Shown: piece by piece, positions 15,701-21,959 of the stretch
Layout: each line of letters begins with the position of its first letter
Numbering within the stretch: position 1 is the stretch's first letter
Origin: a virus
IMG/VR virus record: IMGVR_UViG_3300031963_000403
Location: 1 to 38,110 of that record
Reading direction: 5' to 3' (one strand)
DNA: 38,110 nt
The notes under the pieces: generated by a model
The model's input: only the letters and a program-made list of their open reading frames with translations
The model's database searches: none
Told to the model about the DNA's origin: nothing
Position numbers and translations under genes: made by a program

Positions 15701-18700
15701 AGCGTCTTCTCGGCAGCCTTGAGCTCTGAGTCTACGTCCAGGTCACGAAGCTTCTCCTCGAGGATCGCGAAGCCAGACTTGCGGCCCACGGCGCCGGACT
15801 CTGTCAGCAACTTCTGAAACTCTGCATCGGGCATCTTTAGGAGTAGCCGGATGGGCTCTTCAAACACGGGGTTGGGGATCCGCACCCCAAGATCCATGTG
15901 TGTCCACTTCGTCCCCTCGAGTCCTCCTGTCTTGGCCTTGTCAAACAGGCCACCTTTCTCCTCTTTGGTGAGGGAGCCCTTGGCCGCAAGAGTTCTCTCT
16001 GGGAAGGCCAGCGCACCCGAGCTCTGAGAGAGTGTCTGCTTGTCGGTCATCGGCATGAGAGAGTACTCTCTGCCCTTGCGCTCGGTGTAAACGCCCATCC
16101 CACGCAGGTAGTGAGTGAACTGTTCCATCGAGCGAGGAACCTTCGGAGGAGGCGGACGCTCTCCGCGCATGATGCGGGTCCAAACATCCTCCGCCTGTTC
16201 ACGGTCGGACTTGTAGGTTTGCATCTCGCGAAGGTTGTTCTTCGCACCGTAGGCGAGGAGGGTGTAAGTATCGAGACCGCCGATTCTCTGGCCTCCCTCT
16301 CCGAGGCCTGAGCCCTGCGAAGCCTCTCCGGTGGTCTTGTACGCGTAGCCGAAACCGCCGGCACGGGCCGAGATCTTCTTCTCCGCCTGGTGATCCAGCT
16401 TCAGGATGTACTGGTTCCCTACGAGAACGTTTCCGAGGTTCTCGCCCGTCTCGGGGTCAAACAGTTCCTCTGTGTCAGAGACCTTGTGCTTCTGCATCAG
16501 GTCCTTGACCATCGCAGAATAGTCAACCGACGCATCGAAGTTGTTGACGACGAAGGGTTTACCCGTCTTTAGGGCCACCTTTCCCGCCACGCTCTCGAGA
16601 ACCTGGCCAGGATTCATACGCGAGGGGATACCTGCGGGAGACAGCAGGACTTGGACGTGGTTTCCATCTTTGTCCTTCGGCATCTTGTCATCGGGCAGGA
16701 TCTTGGTCACGATCCCCTTGTTTCCATGACGGCCGGAGAGCTTGTCTCCGACTTCCATCGTCTGCTCGGTACGGATGTAGATCATGATCCGCCGACCGTT
16801 GTTGACCACCCGCGCAACTGTCCCGTTGTACTCGTGATCCCACTTCACAGACGCGTCGGAGTAATCCTGGATCGCTCCCTTCAGGCGACGCCGGATGTCC
16901 TCCGTGTCTTTTGACAGAACCATCTTCTGAAGTTTTGCAATCAAAACATCTCCAGGCTCAACCTTCTGGCCGACCTGGATGAGTCCGTTGTCATCGAGCT
17001 TCTGAAGAATCTCAGGAGTCGCCTTCACAGGTCCCGCGTACTGACGCCAGAGCTTCTTGTTGACGACGATGTTTGGGTGCATCTCCGCTTCAGCAACGTG
17101 GAGATGGCTCGACACGAGCTTTTCGGCGGCGGACTCCGAGATGACAATGCCGTCCTCGAAGTTGTACCCACGATACGGAATGTATGCGACTCTCAGGTTT
17201 GTTCCGAGAGACAGCTTTCCCTGTTTCGTGAAGTTTGAGTCGGCGAGAAGCTGACCCTGGTTAACTTTATCCCCCACAGCAACCACCGGATCGGAGTGAA
17301 GCATGTGCTTCGCGCCGTTGAGCGGAAAGTTGTTGTACAGGGCATGAACGTACTTCTTGCCATTCGTACCCAGAACGACGATGCGCTCCTTACTGACCTC
17401 GACGACCTTACCATCGGAGCTGGAGGTAACTGAGGCTCCGGCTCCCACGAGATCTTCGTACGTCGCGCCACCTGCGGCCTGGGTCTGTACCAGTGGGGCT
17501 TCTCGGTTCCTCAAGCCGACAGCCTGCTCCTGATGCTTGGCGGCCATCATTGCCCGGTTTCCGTTGTCGTTTTGGACAAACGGGATCAGGTTGGCGCTGG
17601 CGGCAAACAGCAGCTTTGCGGAAGGCAGGATGTAGTCAACGTCCTTCCACGCCCGCTTCGTAGTGTTCCGATCACTGTCGTACACGACGACAAACTGCGA
17701 GACGGGAGTAATCTTGGCTGTTCCGTCTGGCTTCTTCTCGACCTTGGCCTGGTCGGGGTAAGCAACGACCGCCCTCTCCAGATCAGCGGCACTCTTACGC
17801 TCGATCTTCCCTGTACGGACGTTGACGACCTGCGTCATTAAGTCGTGTCCGACTTTCCGAGCACCCAGAGGAACGTGAAGAATGATTCCGGTGTGTGAGC
17901 TTTCTGGAGTCTGAAGTGGGTCAAGCATCCCGAGGTGGCTGGGATTGATCAGCTTGTCCTGCATCAGGTTGACGTTGTCCCCCTTGATGCCTCCGAACTC
18001 TGCACCCAAGATGGTTGTGCGAGTGTGGTTCGAAAGGAACTGGAGAGGGTTTGTCTGTGTTGGAAGCTGCCCAGCCTTGAATGGCTTTAGAATTGCTGCC
18101 CCGTATCCAGAAGCTGAGGCGGGAATGATGTCTTGGATCTTGTCTTTGCGGTCGACGTTGTTGCGGATCTTTCGAGTAAGAGCGTAGATCGTCTTGCCCT
18201 TCGTCAGCTCCTCATGGACGTAATCTTCGGCGCCAAAGAGTCTCTTGTTTGAGAGAGACTGCCGATCGTCCTCGGGAACGTCTCCGCGGCTGATGTCCAC
18301 CAGCTTCTTTGCCGAAAGCAGCAAGGCTTCTCCCGTGATCGACGAGAACTCCTTGCCGAAGGCGGACTTCATTGTCTGCGGACTGACTTCCGCAGACTCG
18401 AACGTTTCCTTCACGAAGGCTGCCGCAGCCGACACTTCCGGCGGCTTGTAGTCCGGTCCCGCGCGCCGACCCTCAACCGCCTTGTGGAAGGAAAGCAACG
18501 CCTTCGAGCTACCCTTGGCCTCGTTGACGGCAAAGATCTTCTCTCCGAGCGCGCTCTTCATCTGCCCGTCGCTAACGCCCATCGCTTTCAGGATTGGGTA
18601 GATCGGCACCTCCACCGAAGATGTCGCGCTGCTCTTGATCGTCATCGTGATCAAGCCGAGCTTCTTGGGATCTTTACGTTCAATGTAAAGATCGAAGGAA

Positions 18701-19149
18701 CCAACCTTGCTGCCTGCGGCGACGTTCCATTTTGCGAGCAGATCACCGTTCTGCGCTTCCGCGTGGTACGCGCCGGGATTGAGCCGGAACACGCTGTCCA
18801 GCTGCATCTCGTTTCCGCTGACGATGTAGCTGTAGCGCGTGGTGATCTTGGGGATCTTCGCGAGCGTGCGCGACTTCTGATCCAGCACCTTCCCGGTTGC
18901 CTTGTCGATTAGGCGAAAGTTGCCGACGATGTCCGGGCCCCATGTCCGGTCATTCAGCTTGGCTTCAAGCTGGCTGTTGTAGTTGCCGGGGTGGAACTGC
19001 GATGCGCCCGTCTCGCCATCGTCCTCGACCTCCAGCTTCACCAGCTCAAGCCTGTGCTTGCTCCCCTCAATCGGGAAATGCGAAGAGATCGCCTCTTTTG
19101 TCTTCTGAACCAGAAGATTGTAGCTCTCGATCGGGTTCAGATTGGACAT
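12799..19149 (-). CDS. rpoBC: Fused beta/beta-prime multisubunit RNA polymerase, 2116 aa
   Basis: This is the catalytic core of a DNA-dependent RNA polymerase in one chain. ATG 19149 has GGGAG 9 nt upstream. Beta part, in order: LDPLQTPESSHTG (about 405-415), IPFVQNDNGNRAMM (about 520-535), YNFEDGIVISES and the active-site RHGNKG (807-812). Beta-prime part: GLFDKAKTGG (near 1065), LSGRSVI, the Mg-binding NADFDGD (1401-1407), trigger-loop region HGARKGT (1688-1694), zinc ligands C1725, C1787, C1794, C1797, and GEPITQMQMRTFH (from 1822). The first beta-prime zinc domain is missing. A Pro-rich tail ends GFFSFL. No alpha, omega or sigma gene is in the window. It heads a structural operon, so it may serve late genes or be packaged in the virion. 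Confidence 0.95.
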   Translation of the reverse strand: MSNLNPIESYNLLVQKTKEAISSHFPIEGSKHRLELVKLEVEDDGETGASQFHPGNYNSQLEAKLNDRTWGPDIVGNFRLIDKATGKVLDQKSRTLAKIPKITTRYSYIVSGNEMQLDSVFRLNPGAYHAEAQNGDLLAKWNVAAGSKVGSFDLYIERKDPKKLGLITMTIKSSATSSVEVPIYPILKAMGVSDGQMKSALGEKIFAVNEAKGSSKALLSFHKAVEGRRAGPDYKPPEVSAAAAFVKETFESAEVSPQTMKSAFGKEFSSITGEALLLSAKKLVDISRGDVPEDDRQSLSNKRLFGAEDYVHEELTKGKTIYALTRKIRNNVDRKDKIQDIIPASASGYGAAILKPFKAGQLPTQTNPLQFLSNHTRTTILGAEFGGIKGDNVNLMQDKLINPSHLGMLDPLQTPESSHTGIILHVPLGARKVGHDLMTQVVNVRTGKIERKSAADLERAVVAYPDQAKVEKKPDGTAKITPVSQFVVVYDSDRNTTKRAWKDVDYILPSAKLLFAASANLIPFVQNDNGNRAMMAAKHQEQAVGLRNREAPLVQTQAAGGATYEDLVGAGASVTSSSDGKVVEVSKERIVVLGTNGKKYVHALYNNFPLNGAKHMLHSDPVVAVGDKVNQGQLLADSNFTKQGKLSLGTNLRVAYIPYRGYNFEDGIVISESAAEKLVSSHLHVAEAEMHPNIVVNKKLWRQYAGPVKATPEILQKLDDNGLIQVGQKVEPGDVLIAKLQKMVLSKDTEDIRRRLKGAIQDYSDASVKWDHEYNGTVARVVNNGRRIMIYIRTEQTMEVGDKLSGRHGNKGIVTKILPDDKMPKDKDGNHVQVLLSPAGIPSRMNPGQVLESVAGKVALKTGKPFVVNNFDASVDYSAMVKDLMQKHKVSDTEELFDPETGENLGNVLVGNQYILKLDHQAEKKISARAGGFGYAYKTTGEASQGSGLGEGGQRIGGLDTYTLLAYGAKNNLREMQTYKSDREQAEDVWTRIMRGERPPPPKVPRSMEQFTHYLRGMGVYTERKGREYSLMPMTDKQTLSQSSGALAFPERTLAAKGSLTKEEKGGLFDKAKTGGLEGTKWTHMDLGVRIPNPVFEEPIRLLLKMPDAEFQKLLTESGAVGRKSGFAILEEKLRDLDVDSELKAAEKTLQTATENELNVAYKRVRYLRALKELNVKPVDAYTNRVLPVLPPTLRRVSIGFDGTQIIDPANKMYAIIGQMTRQLEQAEKEKMPVGEIQRLQAEIYKTTKALRVTGMQMEGKQVPSLMDKLTGNQPKQSFFQTGVLGKRQDLSGRSVITPDPEMPLDEVGVPREMAMEMYKPFVIKELWRNMGRATSPGEARMMIKKNHPAANEALERVTRDRPALMKRDPALHMFSLMAFRPRLIEGKSIKIHPLVTGGFNADFDGDTMALYVPITEGAVQEAKNMMPSKNLFSPTSGGLMVTPSQDSVLGIFQATEWGKPVPGQFTEDQAIQAVKAGKLKVYNVIKVTGHSKPTTAGRLMINRTLPAQFRGDEELLYDSSFRMAKGKMKKFATKIARATPEEFAKMIDEWKALGFNLAFKNGSSVKLNDFHDGYKLRDEILTKYKKEEEAILKGAGSKATKDEKIISIYEKARKELKEAGEARYNSRLDNGMWDWARSGAKGDWNQFGQMVMGPLLVQDPLNRTVPFAITKSFGEGLPVSQYYASLHGARKGTIDRASATAKPGALTKELINTVIDNTIKSKDCGTIRGALLSSMEADIEGRVLAGEVPLKGGETIPKGTLITPQLRSKIKNDGPKKILVRSPLYCNEVKGICSTCYGLSERGSLYPVGTNVGIIAGHALGEPITQMQMRTFHTGGVGGTSGVGDYFTAAENLFKVPAKLKGEATLSTVSGKVEKIESDALGGKTVTIAGKVHTVPFTNPLLPNIRVGVEVDKAEALSEGRKNPHHVLDITNSMSAVRMHLADSLNELYVETTGNERRRNIETVIRAMTDLTRVDDPGDDHAYLRGQLVPLSEIERKNKELRAMNKREIKHSPQLKPLDKMPLAGQEDWMARLNFQRLQETYTEGAAQNWKSDIHGHPIPGIAHGAEFGLEPPGSTKLPNAPGVPDRMANMPKPGQVPTPAPQAPQKSPGFFSFL

Positions 19150-19215
19150 TAAAAATGTCTCCCTTAGAGGTCATAAGTATAACAGCCGGAGCATAACCCC
19201 GGCAAAGGAGGAGAG
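19150..19215 (-). promoter_or_regulatory. Putative promoter of the RNA polymerase operon
   Basis: On the minus strand this 66-base divergent spacer carries TTATGCTC (19196-19189) and, 20 nt further on start to start, TTATGAC (19176-19170), which ends 20 nt before the ATG. Between them is TTATAC. The plus side carries the AAAGGAGGAGAG ribosome site of the 21-codon gene. The repeated boxes also precede the terminase gene. Promoter activity is inferred. Confidence 0.5.
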
Positions 19216-19281
19216 ATGGGCTACGACCTTGACCCGGATGAAGACCCCTTCCGCGGGGCCGACGACCTTGAGGATTGGTAA
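19216..19281 (+). CDS. 21-aa acidic micropeptide gene
   Basis: A 21-codon frame (MGYDLDPDEDPFRGADDL, then E-D-W, TAA) begins at ATG 19216, directly after AAAGGAGGAGAG, among the strongest Shine-Dalgarno sites in the window. Nine of 21 residues are Asp or Glu. It lies in the divergent region facing the RNA polymerase gene, starts the plus-strand island and is followed by three hairpins. It could be a real acidic peptide or a leader peptide controlling the genes after the hairpins. Too short for homology; the ribosome site is the main support. Confidence 0.5.
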   Translation: MGYDLDPDEDPFRGADDLEDW

Positions 19282-19300
19282 ACAGTGATCCTGATTTTTT

Positions 19301-19327
19301 GGATGGCCGCCATCGTGGCGGCCATCC
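19301..19327 (+). other. Hairpin 1 of a three-hairpin leader
   Basis: GGATGGCCGCC (19301-19311) and GGCGGCCATCC (19317-19327) form a perfect 11-bp stem with an ATCGT loop, 19 nt after the micropeptide stop. A run of six T precedes rather than follows it on the plus strand, so it is not a canonical intrinsic terminator on either strand. It is better read as structured leader RNA. Confidence 0.65.
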
Positions 19328-19328
19328 A

Positions 19329-19353
19329 GTCCTCAAGCGATGTGCTTGAGGAC
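19329..19353 (+). other. Hairpin 2 of a three-hairpin leader
   Basis: GTCCTCAAGC (19329-19338) and GCTTGAGGAC (19344-19353) pair perfectly over 10 bp with a GATGT loop. It starts one base after hairpin 1 ends, so the two could stack coaxially. No U-run follows. Confidence 0.65.
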
Positions 19354-19383
19354 AGTATTGAAGAGTAGGCCTGCGGGCCGCCT

Positions 19384-19410
19384 CCGATCTCGGCTCAACG
19401 CCGAGGTCGG
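19384..19410 (+). other. Hairpin 3, overlapping a ribosome binding site
   Basis: CCGATCTCGGC (19384-19394) and GCCGAGGTCGG (19400-19410) form an 11-bp stem with one G-U pair and a TCAAC loop. The 3' arm contains GAGG (19403-19406), the likely ribosome site of the 82-aa gene starting at 19415, so folding would hide that site. This suggests translational control, possibly with the upstream micropeptide. Confidence 0.55.
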
Positions 19411-19414
19411 GGGC

Positions 19415-19663
19415 ATGCCCTCGCGCCCACACAGAAACGATCTTCTTTTTAAGACCGAGGAGGAGGATACCATTCAGGTGTACTGCCCCCTCATCGAAGA
19501 GAAGTGCGGACTTCTGGAGTGTGGCGGATGCCCCGCGATTGGGCCACGAGTCTGGCTCTGTTCTGCCTGCGTTCGAGTATACCCGGCAGAACCATTCTGG
19601 ACATCGGGCCACTGTGCCGACTGTGGAGATTTCTCCAGCTTCCTCGCGCCGGTGAAGAGATGA
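19415..19663 (+). CDS. 82-aa cysteine-rich (zinc-finger-like) protein
   Basis: ATG 19415 (MPSRPHRNDLLF) has GAGG 8 nt upstream, inside hairpin 3. The earlier in-frame start at 19340 would translate through the hairpins. After 25 residues come eight cysteines: C-P-L, K-C-G, E-C-G-G-C, L-C-S-A-C and H-C-A-D-C, matching one or two zinc ribbons or an Fe-S site. It overlaps the next gene as ATGA. Small Cys-rich phage proteins often modify host enzymes or bind nucleic acid, but nothing specific is visible. Confidence 0.7.
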   Translation: MPSRPHRNDLLFKTEEEDTIQVYCPLIEEKCGLLECGGCPAIGPRVWLCSACVRVYPAEPFWTSGHCADCGDFSSFLAPVKR

Positions 19664-19914
19664 TTCCGTTTCGATGCGACTGGTGCGACGCGGCTGCCAC
19701 GACAGATGACCGCATGGTCAGCCTGGCGCGGCACCGTGTTGTACGTCGTCCCCGCAAGTGGGACATCGAGGACGAAACCTTCTCAACATTCGGAAGCGAG
19801 GCGATGTTCCACGAAAAGTGCTTCGTGGACAATGCGCGAGAAATTCTCGACGGTCTGTACAGCGGCATACAAGTCGCCCAGCCCAGGAAGAGACCGGCCG
19901 ATCTCACTCGTTGA
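19660..19914 (+). CDS. 84-aa small protein with CxxC and HxxxC motifs
   Basis: ATG 19660 overlaps the upstream stop (ATGA), with GAAGAG just before it. The N-terminus has F-R-C-D-W-C-D and, about 45 residues later, F-H-E-K-C-F-V-D, a split C-x2-C / H-x2-C arrangement that could hold one zinc ion. The middle is basic (RHRVVRRPRKW), so nucleic-acid or protein contact is possible. It ends 2 nt before the portal stop on the other strand. Not recognised; it is probably functionally linked to the 82-aa Cys-rich gene. Confidence 0.7.
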   Translation: MIPFRCDWCDAAATTDDRMVSLARHRVVRRPRKWDIEDETFSTFGSEAMFHEKCFVDNAREILDGLYSGIQVAQPRKRPADLTR

Positions 19915-19916
19915 GG

Positions 19917-21959
19917 TCAGCCGATCGCTCTTCCTGGGTCAGCCTGCGGCGTACCTCCCGGTGCCGGATTTTGCTGTGCGTTGAGCGGGTTGACCTGGGA
20001 GCCCCGGTCATTCATTAGCTGGATTACCAGCTGATACAGCGGAGGGTTCTCGGTCTGCATCTGCTGAAGGGCCTGATACATGGCCTCCTCACCCTGCTCT
20101 TTTTTTAGCGTGCGTAAGAACGACGCTGCGCGCTGCGCGATGTACCGCAGATCTACGCCTCCAGATCCGGGCTGGATCGGAGACTGTGCGGAGGCCATCG
20201 CTGTCGGCATTCCTGACGCATTTGGAGCGGCTGCGTTCTCGTCGTAGGCCGTGGCTCCCTCCGGGAGCCCTGGAGTCTGCTGTGCCTGATCTGGAACAGG
20301 TTGCTGCTGTGCCGCTGGATTTTGAGGCATCGCGCCCTGCTGGGCTGCGGCCTGCTGCGCGGCTGCCTGCTGCGCTGCCTGTTGCACCTCCATCTGTGCC
20401 TGGCCCTGTGCGCGCAGGGAAAGGGCCTGCGCCTTTGCCTGATAGCGCGAGGTCCGAAGCTGTGCCTCCCCTTGGATATCTGCCGAAGCAACCTGCATGC
20501 GGCGATTGGCCTGAAGCTGCTTTTTGATCTCCTCCCGCATGCGCTCCGACTCGAGATCGAAATCCTCCCCAAGCTCTTCCATGAGGCGATGATCGCTGAT
20601 CTTCTGAGCCTGATTGAGTTGGAGGTAGAACATGCTTCTTTGCAAGTCGTCAGCCATCCGGAACTTGTCGAATCTCGACGAGATCTTGGGCCACTCCATA
20701 AAGGAGGCAATCTTGCCCATGATGAAGATGTTGATCAGCTCGTGGCGCTGCTTGTTGTACCCCAGGAACATGTTTTCCAGTGCCCGGAGCGAGGTACTCG
20801 ATCCAGACCACTGAAGTCCACCAAAGATGAACTCCACAGGAATGCCGGCGCCAGCAAGCATCTGCTCCGCCAGAAGACGCATCTCTTGGTACATCAACAG
20901 GGCGCGACCTTGTCCGCCGATCTGCTGAAATCCGATGTTGACAGGAAGGACCGGGATGTAGTTGTGATCCCGCTTCCACATGTTGATTTCTTCATCTACC
21001 CGACGTTTCCAGTTCGTCAGGTTGTAGGCCCCGTAGGGCCCCTCGTTGCCTCCAGTGTTCTGGCCCGGGAAGATCATCCTCATGGGAACAATGTTCTCCA
21101 TGAGGATTGCCTCGTTGGCCTTCTTCATGACCTGGAGGTAAAACGCATCCTTTAGAAGCGGGAAGATCAGGGGCGTACCCCAGCCTTGATCCTTCTGGGC
21201 GATGGTCGGTCGCTTCAGATGGTAGAGGTTGTCCTCCGAAAAGAGGAGTGACTTGTTCGCGCGGGCGGCTTCAAGGAACTCGAGGGGAAGCGACTCAATC
21301 TCGTCGCAGTCTCCAAGTTTGATGTCGTTGATCACGCTCTTGGGCAGGCGGAAGTAGTACTTGGTCTTTCCAGTGATCTCGTTGTGCTTGATGTCGATGT
21401 TCTCTGGATTCCACCGAACCAGGCGAATCTGGCGGAAGCTCCGGATGTAAACATCGTGCTGTTTCGCGTAGCCCTCTTGGCCACAGTCGCACTTGTGAAG
21501 GTAGAAACGAGAGTCACGCCACTTGTAGCGGAATCTGTTGGTCTTGGCGCGGTAGCGTGCGCCGCAGGAAGCGCAGATGAGGTACTTCTCGAACGGGAGG
21601 AACACCGAGACAAAGGCGTTTCCGTATACGAAATAGTCGAGTCCGACCTCAACCTGAAATGAGCGCAGTTTAAGGTGATCCTCTACCTTCTTGTAGAGCT
21701 TCACTATCTCCGGATCGTCGGTCTCAAAAATAAGAGGGGTGACCGGGTACTCTGCCATTTTGGAGCACGCGGCGTTGATGACCGGATTTGTCAGGAAGTA
21801 GTACCGGCACCACTTGTGTAGTTCGTGCTGGTTGGATGGAAGGAACTGTTGCGAGATGTCAAAGAACGGCGACGGATAGCGAATCCCGAATCCACGGCCG
21901 CCCTCTGTGGTGACTGGGCGTGGATTGAAGCGATTGACTTCGCTGGTGATGACGTTCAT
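19917..21959 (-). CDS. Portal protein with zinc-ribbon insertion
   Basis: Portal proteins form the dodecameric ring through which DNA is packaged by the terminase and ejected. ATG 21959 has AAGGA about 9 nt upstream and overlaps the previous stop as ATGA. The first 450 residues have the look of the portal wing, stem and clip: YFLTNPVINAACSKMAEYPV near the N-terminus, and GIPVEFIFGGLQWSGSSTSL followed by ALENMFLGYNKQR, a pattern I associate with phage portals. An inserted zinc ribbon uses C129, C132, C157 and C159. Residues about 490-600 are Ala/Gln/Pro-rich low complexity, as in some portal tails. One K-I-A-S is present. At 680 aa it is on the large side. Confidence 0.85.
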   Translation of the reverse strand: MNVITSEVNRFNPRPVTTEGGRGFGIRYPSPFFDISQQFLPSNQHELHKWCRYYFLTNPVINAACSKMAEYPVTPLIFETDDPEIVKLYKKVEDHLKLRSFQVEVGLDYFVYGNAFVSVFLPFEKYLICASCGARYRAKTNRFRYKWRDSRFYLHKCDCGQEGYAKQHDVYIRSFRQIRLVRWNPENIDIKHNEITGKTKYYFRLPKSVINDIKLGDCDEIESLPLEFLEAARANKSLLFSEDNLYHLKRPTIAQKDQGWGTPLIFPLLKDAFYLQVMKKANEAILMENIVPMRMIFPGQNTGGNEGPYGAYNLTNWKRRVDEEINMWKRDHNYIPVLPVNIGFQQIGGQGRALLMYQEMRLLAEQMLAGAGIPVEFIFGGLQWSGSSTSLRALENMFLGYNKQRHELINIFIMGKIASFMEWPKISSRFDKFRMADDLQRSMFYLQLNQAQKISDHRLMEELGEDFDLESERMREEIKKQLQANRRMQVASADIQGEAQLRTSRYQAKAQALSLRAQGQAQMEVQQAAQQAAAQQAAAQQGAMPQNPAAQQQPVPDQAQQTPGLPEGATAYDENAAAPNASGMPTAMASAQSPIQPGSGGVDLRYIAQRAASFLRTLKKEQGEEAMYQALQQMQTENPPLYQLVIQLMNDRGSQVNPLNAQQNPAPGGTPQADPGRAIG

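Noticed and set aside
19301-19327. Hairpin 1 as an intrinsic terminator
   Set aside because: The T-run precedes the stem on the plus strand and becomes an A-run after it on the minus strand, so it fits neither direction.
20301-21155. Open frame of 284 codons on the plus strand
   Set aside because: Antisense to the portal; no independent ribosome site or domain.
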